The notes under the pieces were generated by a model that had not been told where the DNA came from, ran no database searches, and worked only from the letters and a program-made list of their open reading frames with translations. A program made the translations under genes and the position numbers. Shown here piece by piece: positions 11,095 through 20,358 of a stretch of 64,000 nt of DNA. Each line of letters opens with the position of its first letter. Position 1 is the first letter of the stretch. The stretch comes from Tachypleus tridentatus (lineage: Eukaryota; Arthropoda; Merostomata; Xiphosura; Limulidae), in the NCBI RefSeq assembly GCF_004210375.1, contig NW_027467782.1:30607276-30671275 (forward strand). The letters run 5' to 3'.

Positions 11095-11543
11095 AAACTT
11101 ATACTGCTGTATATACCATATATTCCTGATATCAGCAAACAAATAACCAACATTTGGCAAAATTAGTAACAAAATATGACATTCCAATTAATACCAAATT
11201 TATTCAAAAACCCGGCACAAAACTGAGGTCTATACTATGTAAAAACTACACTGACAAACACCACACCAACATTATTTATAAAATACAATGTGATAACTGC
11301 CACGACTTCTATATTGGAGAAACAAGTAGAAAAATGGAAACCAGATTGAAAGAACATAAAAAGTCACCTTCACACGTTTTCGAACACTGCAAGTCAAATA
11401 AACACAACATAACCATAGAAAACACTCAAATACTAAATAAAGAAACAAACATAAACAAACGCAAAATTAAAGAAGCCTTACTTATACAACAACTTAAACC
11501 CAAAATAAACCAATATAAAGGAACGCCTTTATACCTATATTAA
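11095..11543 (+). pseudogene. Penelope-like retroelement, C-terminal GIY-YIG endonuclease fragment
   Basis: The best part is an open frame from 11154 ending with TAA. It contains KFIQKPGTKLRSILC, then NIIYKIQCDNCHDFYIGETS, RKMETRLKEHKK and a closing KPKINQYKGTPLYLY. This is the GIY-YIG nuclease module that follows the reverse transcriptase in Penelope-like elements. The paired tyrosines of IYK and FYIG, the C-x-x-C between them, and the downstream arginine are visible. Just upstream, in another frame, is YIPYIPDISKQITNIW, typical of the linker between RT and nuclease, so at least one frameshift separates them. The reverse transcriptase itself is absent. The copy is therefore truncated and not able to move alone. 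Confidence 0.8.
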
Positions 11544-11659
11544 TAAAATAAAATAAATAAAATTATATATTCAAACATCTAATACCGCCCTCTACATTTC
11601 GACACACAGTTACACAACCCCTTTCAAACATGTGGTCAGCTTCCGGTCAGTTACCTCTT

Positions 11660-11770
11660 TCTTTGTGAACCTGACGATGACCGAAGAAGGTCGAAACGTT
11701 GTTCGCTCTTCTATGTAAAAGTGTTTTCTCAGCCCAAACGAGCCGTTTTGCACATAAATTTCTCAACAAG
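11660..11770 (+). mobile_element. Penelope-like element terminal segment (right)
   Basis: Follows the nuclease frame by about 120 bp. It contains CTGACGATGACCGAAGAAGG, then TCGAAACGTTGTTCGCTCTT and GCCCAAACGAGCCGTTTTGC. This is the repeated terminal region of these elements, with relatives at 10713 and 25101. Confidence 0.65.
11671..11699 (+). ncRNA. Candidate hammerhead-ribozyme core in Penelope-like terminus
   Basis: CTGACGA fits the hammerhead CUGANGA box. It is followed by a hairpin, GACC-GAAGAA-GGTC, and then GAAAC, which fits the GAAA box. Penelope-like elements are known to carry hammerhead motifs in their terminal repeats. One unpaired T sits between CUGANGA and the stem, a departure from the textbook core. 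Stems I and III and the cleavage site were not resolved. Confidence 0.4.
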
Positions 11771-12039
11771 TTTCCTGATTGTGGTTGAGTTGTAGAGAAC
11801 CTAAAGATTTCACAGGTGGGAATTTCAAATTGAGAAAACGAAAACGTGATCGAACAAACCAGTTCTGTAATGTTTTTTAAAAATTGTTTTAAAATATTAA
11901 TTCAGTTCTTTATTTGAAACCATATCGTCAGTTAATAGTCTATAACTGAAATTTTCAATTTGTCAAGCATTCTGAAAGTATGTTAAACGGCAATATATTT
12001 TTGGACCCCAGACAACAGTCTGGGTAAGAAACAAATCAA

Positions 12040-12290
12040 CGATATTATGAAGTTCACCACTACTGTCTTAGTGGTTAGCATGAATGTCCCTGGCTCGTGT
12101 TCAGTTGCCGCAAAACCGTGTTTCGAACTTCAGAGCCGTTAAAATGTTGATGGTCACATCGAAATATTCAATCAGAATAGCCAAGATTAATCGGTGAGTG
12201 TTATTCAATTCTAATATATGTGTTAAAAATTAGGATCGGCTAGCAAAAAATAGCGCTTTATAGCTTTGCTCGAATGTTCTAAACAAATTA
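12040..12290 (+). mobile_element. SINE A variant, degenerate
   Basis: The head has CTTAGTGGTTAGCATGAATG and CCGTGTTTCGAACTTCA (box-B-like). The end has TTAGGATCGGCTAGCAAAAA, TAGC, then TATAGCTTTGCTCGAATG and CTAAACAAAT. It is divergent in the middle, hence old. Confidence 0.55.
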
Positions 12291-13960
12291 TAGGAAGTGA
12301 GATTAAATGTATTAATTTTATACATATCATAAGTTATATTACGAGTTTGAATTAAGTTCAACTTATTTGCATATTACTGCAGACTGTTGCAACTGTATGG
12401 GAAACATATTCTGATTCAATACGATATCTGAAGTTCACATTTTAAAAGTTACCGTTTCGAGAATACCATTCAGTATCAGTACTGCTGATGGGAGGAATAA
12501 CGTAGTATATAGTTTTATTCGAAATTTTGCATAAAAGGCAACTGTATTTTTTATCTGCACATTTTGTTTTTCATATTTTAACTGTTTGAAAGAAGGCACA
12601 TGCCAGTAGTTACATAGTAAGGCTGAGCTTTGTTTGTGTGGAATTTTATCCGTTCAGGTTGTGGTGACTTTCGATTTTGCCTTGCTATAGTTTTTTAACG
12701 ATGTAGTTATTACTGTGTGTTTTCTTTGTCAAGTGGATTATTTTCATTTTTCTACAATCGATATTGCGAGAAACAGATGTAGATTTGGTTTGTTTTGTGT
12801 TACACAGTTGCCATGACAACTTTAGATGAAACGTTAAAAATTCTGATGTCTGTCATACCTCATCTTCTTCTCACATACTGTATACCGCAGTATATTTAGA
12901 ATCTGAGAAAGAGAATCAAAGTAATTTTATTTTCTAAATAAGTTATTCACACGCGTGCAGAATTAAACATTGAATAGCTCTGTATATATTATGCTCTATT
13001 TAAGATAATTTTGAATCTGTGAAGGATTGTTGCGTGTAAGTACAGTGGGATGCCTTGATCCAGAGACCAAAACACTCTTAACTTAAATACCCTTGGTTGA
13101 TTTTTGTGTAGACTAAGAATAAGGACAAGTTTCATGTGAAGTTGATTTCCCAATAATATCTACAAATAAGGAAAACATAATTTAGATTTTATCATGAGAA
13201 AACTGTTTGGATTAGCTTAAAATTAACCAAGAACTTAGAAAAGGATATAATCTGTATTTTGTAAAAGACAATATTATAAATCATGTACATTCATTTGTCA
13301 GTAAGACGATGGTGACTGATAGCTTTATTAATGTATTTATTTTATTGCGATATAATACATTTTAACTTATTTTCATGTTTTATCAGAAACTTAAGGAAAG
13401 GGAAAAGAGATAAGACTTTTACACTTGTAGTTCGAGTGTTGTTTGAAAAGTTAAATGTACAACAACGGTGATTGATGAAGATAAATACTTGAAAATGTGG
13501 AACAAGAACTTAATAAAACTAGGTTTAAGTAAAGACGTTAAAACTAACTGGATATGACTACTGGTAGGAAATATTGAATAATACCTTAAGTTGATCAATA
13601 ACATTTTAACTAAATACATTAATTGTGAAGAACATCGTGTAATTATAACAGTATGCGCACAGAGTGATTTATAAACATAAAGAAGTGTTTTACTGATGGT
13701 AAAAATAGTGAAAATATGCCTTCTGTGTCTTAAGAAGACAAACCAATGTATTCTTCAAACATGTAATATGTTCCACCATGAATAAAACACTTTTATGCTT
13801 ACAGTTAGTTGTTTGTTTATCTATTCTTTTAACGAAAATTTGTAGAATTAAGAAATTTATTGTTTCTACAAGATTTGTGAATATTGGAAGTGAATAGTGT
13901 AACTCTGGAGAAAAGCTATCTATACAGTTAAGAAGGATTTTGTAAGTGAATTGTAATGTA
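12291..13960. other. No supported feature
   Basis: AT-rich, with no repeat family or exon I can recognise. Confidence 0.5.
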
Positions 13961-14072
13961 TTTTCTTATAGCAAAGCCGCATCAGGCTATCTACACTGTC
14001 TACCAAGTAGAATCAAACCTGTGATTTCAGCGTTGTAAATATAAGCTCGCCTCTGTACCATCGGGGAGTAGA
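13961..14072 (-). mobile_element. SINE B, antisense
   Basis: On the + strand it reads TTTTCTTATAGCAAAGCCGC, AGGCTATCTACACTG, GAATCAAAC, TGATTTCAGCGTTGTAAAT and CTGTACCATCGGGGAG. This is the full reversed B-type SINE. Confidence 0.8.
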
Positions 14073-14406
14073 GCGAATAATAAAACATTCTTTTACCTTT
14101 TGGTTTGTAGACGTTATAAATCAATCTAGTGATGAACTGACGATGCCATAAATAATTTTATTTGCTTTTATACAAATTAACAGAGAAAGTTCAAAATATG
14201 TTGAGAATTACATATATATATTATGATTAAAACATAACTGGGCTGTATGTTAATATTTAAGCACATTATATTAAATTATAAACATAAAACTGGTTCTGTG
14301 ATAATATAAAAGTATAAACATATAGTCACGTGATTTTCATGTTTATGTATGGAAATATATTTCTGACGTTTAATTTAAAGTATGAAACATTTTATTCCTT
14401 TATGAT

Positions 14407-14745
14407 ATGTTGAGAAAACCACATAAAACTTATTCTGTTGATTTTTCAACAGAAAATTATGAAGCTTGTGAAAAATTGAAAATATATACAGATAGTGGTG
14501 GCCATGTGTTTACTGTATCAAATACACCTACACTGCTGGAACAACGACCAGTGTTAAATTTTACCTCTAACAGTGGAGCCACCCAGGATTTAATAATGTC
14601 CCCACATATAACTTAAAAAAAAATGAAATATTTACAGATAGTGGTGAATGTGTCTCTACTATATCAAATATACCGACATTGCCAGTGTAACCTTTTATAT
14701 TGGAGTTACGCAGGATTTAATAATGTCTCCACATATAAACAAAAA
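14407..14745 (+). pseudogene. Protein-like tandem duplication, unidentified
   Basis: The unit at about 14475-14612 translates as KIYTDSGGHVFTVSNTPTLL, continuing to GATQDLIMSPHI. After a stop and an A-run, 14620-14745 repeats the DNA: TTTACAGATAGTGGTGAATG, ATATCAAATATACCGACATTG and GCAGGATTTAATAATGTCTC. The two copies differ at many positions yet keep the same order, and the second gives a similar peptide (TDSGECVSTISNIPTL) before breaking. This looks like a repeat-protein gene fragment or a decayed internal-repeat ORF. No family was recognised. Confidence 0.4.
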
Positions 14746-15211
14746 AGAATTAAAATATCCATTATTATGTTTAACATGGTGTTAGTAACATTATGGTAAG
14801 TGTTTGCGTACCACTTACATATTGGTTTTGTTTGTATTTGTTTTACTTCTATTTCCGTATGTATGTGTTTTACGATGTAATTTCGGTTAATTCCCAAATT
14901 TCTTTATATATATCAGTATCACATTGTTTTTATTGGTTCACGTTACCAACTTATTGTCATAATGGATAATGCCTGTGAGATATCCCATTTATCAGTCAAA
15001 ATCCAAACAGTGATGGTAATCCAGTCAGCAGTGATGAATAATCATAAAAAAATCACACACATATTATGGTAGGGTATACATTTTTTGTTTTGGAAGGGTG
15101 GAGGTAGGGAGTACAATTAGTCGAAATGTTAGAGGCCGGCTTCTATCCATTTGCTTTCTTTTATGAGGTATTTAATGGTAACTGTGTTTCCAAAACGAGG
15201 TTTAGACAGTG

Positions 15212-15327
15212 TGTATTTGTCTTATAGCAAAGCCACAAAAAGATATCCTCTCAGCCCACCGAGGGGAATAGAACCCTGATTTTATCGTTATAAATCTGGA
15301 GACATACCGCTGTACTAGCGGGGAGTG
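15212..15327 (-). mobile_element. SINE B with target-site duplication
   Basis: Read in reverse, a tRNA-like head (box A around CTAGTACAGCGGTATGTC, box B GGGTTCTATTCCCC) leads to a short tail ending in CTTTGCTATAAG. A perfect 11-bp duplication, TTTAGACAGTG, flanks it at 15201-15211 and 15328-15338. Confidence 0.88.
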
Positions 15328-15338
15328 TTTAGACAGTG

Positions 15339-16247
15339 AAAGACAGTAGAAGTTGAATCGTTGTTAGTGTGAACACTCAGCTTTGTACCGTTACTTACTT
15401 TAATTTTTTTTTCACGGTTTTCCATGATGTTTGACTAGATTGGCATTGATTTTTGGATTATTTCTGAATGATGGAATATACCAAGTACATTTGGGTTGTA
15501 TTATCAATTATGACAACAATTTGAAAACTTGGACAAATAATCGTAATGAAATATTTAATTCATTATTTTTTTATATTGCTCATTTAATCGCCTATTAACA
15601 ATAAATGCAATCTATAGTATGCAAGCTATTTATACACGCACATATACATGCAGTGAAACAATGCCAAAAGTCAATTTTCTAATCCGAGGCCAAACAAAGT
15701 CCTTTCTTTAAATGGAACTTCTGAAAAGGTTGAAAAATTGTCCATAAAGAAAGAGTTAACGTCTTTGTCTGAGGTCTTCACAAACTGATTCATCAAGCCC
15801 ACTTTAATTTGAAGTGAAGCTAACAGGACTTTCTTTGTGTCAACCAAACTTTCACGTTCAATGTTTTCTATCCTGCTATCAGGCTGACCTGGGTGGCCAT
15901 TAGTTCTTTATCTGGTGCTGATTTAGTACTTTGCTCGTCCCATTTCACATACACACAAAAAAAACAAAAACGCAGAAACTTTGTATAACAGTATTGTTAA
16001 TCCTACAACATTCAAAAGACTTTAGGTCTCCACAAAGTAGCCAAACACATTTTTTTTTTATATTTGACTTTATAATTAAGAAGTTCGAGATTTTCGTGTG
16101 TTTCCTTCAAGTGACCAAAATGAGTAATAGTAACAAATATATATATCTTATCGTTAAGAAGGAGGACACATTTGAGACCACTGTTGAAGGAATCAATAAA
16201 CAATTACCATTCATTAAATTATCAAACTTCCATCTCTTAACATCGAT
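15339..16247. other. No supported feature
   Basis: AT-rich sequence. The long open frame spanning 15931-16437 is mostly non-coding flank running into LINE 5' sequence and is not a gene. Confidence 0.5.
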
Positions 16248-17569
16248 CCCTCGGTGTAGATTCCTGTACGTGGTGAGAAGACCTCCCAGGGAAGGTTATT
16301 CTTTCAGTTTACCTTCTCTGGGATCTAAACATCCACACACGTGTTTGCCGTGCATGATGACCTATAAAGGGGAGGAGAGGTTCCTGGTTTTGAGGGATTC
16401 AACCCTAACACACTATTTTGACCTTGAATTCCTGTAGATGGGCGACCTTGGAATAGCCTCTGGGTCAATTGGCTAATCCACTTGGGCTAGGGTCAACCAA
16501 GTACTAGTGTTGGATGTTCTCAACAGGTGTTGTGAACATGTTATCTGACACTGGTCTTTGGGTATAGTGCTCATGAAACCCTGGTGTTGCTGCAGTGTTC
16601 TTGTTTGGCATTGTAATCCATCCCGTCGTAGAACTCCATGGCGGGTGGGGTCAGTGAGCACCAAAATATTCTTTCTTATTATGGACCATCCAAATAAAAC
16701 TTAAATAAAATAGTGAAGAACAGCCCACGTCTTGAAGATTTTGGGCAGCAATCTTCAACATTTGTAACACCTGTACCTCATTTTCTTGCAAATGTCTTTC
16801 TTTTCATTCAGAAGGAAATAGAAGGATTTGATGGCTCTCAAAAGTCAGTCAAAAGCTTCGCTCTGGTAACATATTGGTGGAAACATCCACATCTAAATGC
16901 AGTGAACTCCTTACACTCAAAGGCGATTGGGGATATACCTATTGAGGTTATGCCTCATCCTATTTTGAATTCATCATGAGGAGTTATTGTTGAGGATTTG
17001 ATGAGCATCCCCAGGTCATAGATCCTCTTTGGTTTCTCCACCTAAGGAGTTTCTGCAGTGAGGCATATCTCAATTTGCAGAGGTGGAATTATGATGTTGA
17101 CCAATGTTTCCACTTTAACATTTACATCATTATTTGCACCTGCCACCATCAAGGCAGGTTATCTTAATTGCAAGGCACGACCATACATTCCAAAACCTCT
17201 CAAATTTTTTCAGTGTCAAAAGTTTGGTCACTGAAGACATCATGTTGTGGTTCCTTGATGTGTGCTCATTGTGGTGGCAAGGACCATGAGGTCTATGGGT
17301 GTGAAATGGACCCTCATTACGTCAGTTGAAATGGCTCTCACCCATTCTACTTCTATTCTTGCCCTAAAGTATTGGGAGAAAAGTAGGGCAGCATTTGAAG
17401 ACAATTCAATACATTAATTAACTTTAGGCTCAAAAGTTGCTGTCCATTACTTCATCCTGGACGTATGCTGCTGCAATTCGTTCCACTACTACAGTAAGAG
17501 TGCAGACAGATCTCTCTGTGCCTCCAAAAGAATTGTTCTCAAACCAAATGAAAAGCTTTTTGACCTCAA
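16248..17569 (+). mobile_element. I-type LINE, 5' fragment (5' UTR plus ORF1), 3' truncated
   Basis: Begins CCCTCGGTGTAGATTCCTGT, exactly where the full-length LINE at 38927 begins. It follows that element through its 5' UTR and gag-like ORF1. The ORF1 segment AIGDIPIEVMPHPILNSS (near 16920-16976) matches AIGDIPIEVTPHAALNSS in the longer copy. A zinc-knuckle region is present but eroded. Similarity ends near 17569 in ORF1, so reverse transcriptase and 3' tail are missing. LINEs normally lose the 5' end, so this pattern needs a deletion or rearrangement. Confidence 0.82.
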
Positions 17570-19896
17570 CCCTGAATTAACCATTAAGCAAAATAAGCAC
17601 ATGTTTAGCGCACCAAGGGAAGAGGACACCACAAAGTTTTTTCCCCCAGCTACAATGCCCTTAACTCTTTCACTGCCACACTCAACTTTAGTCAATTTTT
17701 TTGTAATTGTATTGATATGCCATGTTCGACTTTACTCTGCATTGTTAAGAACACATTTTTTTTTTTTGCTCGGTGAGTAAATAAAGTTTCGAGAAACTAC
17801 TTAACTATGTATCTGAAGCAAGTCGTCATTGGTTTGCAAAATATTACTGTAAAGAGCAGCACATAATCTTGATAAAACTTCAAGTAAAAGATGATTGTAT
17901 GTTATGATAACTGACATTCTTTCTGCTATAACTATGTATAAGAAATTATAGGTGGTGGAACTGTTTTGTTTCATCATTTACTGCTTTATTTAGTCACATC
18001 TACAGAAAAATAAGAGTATCATACTATTCAATTATTTTGCGACTGTAGATTCAAATCAGTATGTTCTGAAAAGCTGGAAAAACAACTGACTGAACTAAGC
18101 AGTCTAAAGACGATAATTGACCTTTAGGTCAAATTGCGTAAGACTTCGACACGTATGACAACATTATTATTAACTTTGTTATGTATACACTATACGACTG
18201 GTGGTAGTACAGTACTGTGGCACCGTCTTCATATAAAGTTAGTATAAAGAACCGACAAATCAACAAAATCAATTTAGGATTGTCTGGAAACGTGCACGAG
18301 TTCAACAAGTTCAAGTAAGCAAAGTTAGTACTGAGTACTAGGCTTAACGTTCTCAGTTGCATGCATGGATGCAAAAGTAAATTCAAAATTATTTCGGGCT
18401 ACAGTAGCATTTCCAGTGTACTATTTCCAACTTTAGGCCGTTGTTTTGAATTTACTTTCGCATTCATACATGCAGATAAAGTTTCAGAAATATGCCTATT
18501 TTGTTGATGTATGGTTTGTTGGCTCATTTCAAGTTCCCAGGTCAAAATTGAGCTTAAAGTTGAGATTACAACTTATTCTTCAGATATTTGAGTTGGATTA
18601 AGATACTCTAACCTAGGCCTAACCCATTATTTAGTAGTTCAACATGCAGTGCAGTTTACAATTGATTATATGTTGTGTACGTGTACCAGTACAGAACGAT
18701 CACTGTATATAGGCTACTGCAGTCCAGAGTTCAAAATTATGAACTGCCCGACATCTCGGGGCATATAAATATTACCTAGAGGCAACAGTTCTTGCTATGT
18801 CTATTTAAGTGATATTTCACGTTTAAATAATTGTCTTATTGTTCATCCTTAACAGATTTTGCCGACAATGGGCAATAACAGCCTGTAATAAAACTGGAAA
18901 CCGAGCAAACAAGCCGCAATTTCTTTCATTAGACGTATTTCCCCTGCCGCACCGGCAACACGTATTGTAACATACAGATTAGAAGGTACATGTGAAAACT
19001 ATATTGAACAGCCTTGTGCGGTAGTTTCTGTGTGCCGATGACATCACCTTGTGATGCCGATGTGCCGATGACGTGTTTATTGTCGGATATTTTGTTAGTT
19101 ATAACATTCTACTCAAGTCTGCGACAGCAGAGAACTGAATGGCTTTAGTATTATCTTGGGTCAAAATAAAAGTAACTAACATTGGAGCAAACTTAATTGT
19201 ATGATGTTTTGAAGTACCGATTACAAGACCATGTTTTGATTAATAACTAGGCATAAGATTGATAGTCGCCTTATAATTGCAGCTGTCTGCAGGTCTTTTA
19301 AACCCCTACTCTCACCTATCGCATTCTCGAATTTACAGATAGCATCCAGCTACGCATGCGTGCCAGATGTTCGCTCATGGCCAACGCTAATCTTGCAACT
19401 AATCCACCTGTAGGCTGTTCAGTTATACTATTGATTTTTGTGGACCTGAAAAAAGGGCTTGTGACTCTCAATTTTTTCCCATGGTTTCTGATACTATGGA
19501 TCGTATTATATTAGAGATCTCCTATAATCGGTCCACTACGGTAGTTGTAGCTTCCAACATTTATGGTGTATATTTTGTTTTATTACAGTTTACAAATGTT
19601 AAACATTATTTAAAGGTATTGTCTGCTCTATATTACCTTCCTCACTATTTGGGACAATGCTTGAGATATATTTCGTAGTTTCGAGAAAACGTTTATCAGA
19701 CATCTTAAATCAATTTCATAACTTACAATTTTCATACAAACACTTATTTGGTTTTACTCATATAATAGTAAAATGATTGTTACATAAAGAATAAATTATA
19801 TATTTTTAAAATGTTTATTAACTGATTGTTGTTATTAAAACATTTTTTTCGATTGATGAGTGTTGTTGCCTCACGAATTATGATTTACATCTTCAG
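17570..19896. other. No gene supported; one inverted repeat
   Basis: Only the hairpin at 18358-18474 stands out. A short direct repeat of TGTGCCGATGAC occurs at about 19032-19066. Confidence 0.5.
18358..18474. repeat. 31-bp inverted repeat with 55-bp loop
   Basis: Left arm 18358-18388 (TGCATGCATGGATGC...) and right arm 18444-18474 are reverse complements at 28 of 31 positions. The inner 15 bases of each arm next to the loop (AAAGTAAATTCAAAA) match perfectly. This could be a small MITE, a foldback unit or a precursor-like hairpin. Confidence 0.7.
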
Positions 19897-20358
19897 ACAG
19901 AAACACCAAAAGAAGTGAAAGACGATGAACGTATCCAGAGGGAGGTGTCAAAGAACATCAGGCCTCCCTCTACTAGACGTTTTCACAATGTTGATAAAAT
20001 TATTACTGTAAGACTTGGCAGTAAACCAGAACATCATCAGAGAAACGTTTTTATTGTTATTGAAAATACTGAAAACCGAAACAAATTTGTTATTGGTAGA
20101 GCTTCAAAATTAACATCCACGTGTCAATTGAAACGTTGCCAAAGCGAACATAAACTTATTGTACAGAAACCTAAAAAGAATAATCAAACTAAACACGTTA
20201 ACAGCCCTCACAAGATTGTTTTACAAGAGTCTGAAACTGAAACCAAAGCCCAAAAATTAAATAACTCATGGGCTGCTCACAAGTATACCATATTAAAAAA
20301 GAATTACTTTACCTTATCTCATAAGTTACTATTTGTTACATTTTACTCAGTGATATAA
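19897..20358 (+). CDS. Candidate coding exon, unidentified
   Basis: A TTTACATCTTCAG acceptor is followed in phase 0 by 153 open codons (TETPKEVKDDERIQREVSKN, then IRPPSTRRFHNVDKIITVRL and more) to a stop at 20356. The peptide is lysine/arginine and asparagine rich, with no transmembrane span in its first two thirds, and I recognise no domain. There is no ATG at the start of the open stretch, which argues for an internal or terminal exon instead of a complete gene. The last 30 residues are more hydrophobic and may be read-through beyond a real donor. It could also be a chance frame. Confidence 0.35.
   Translation, partial: TETPKEVKDDERIQREVSKNIRPPSTRRFHNVDKIITVRLGSKPEHHQRNVFIVIENTENRNKFVIGRASKLTSTCQLKRCQSEHKLIVQKPKKNNQTKHVNSPHKIVLQESETETKAQKLNNSWAAHKYTILKKNYFTLSHKLLFVTFYSVI

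Noticed and set aside
15931..16437. 168-aa + strand frame
   Set aside because: Joins unrelated AT-rich flank to the LINE 5' UTR, with no domain and no splice context.
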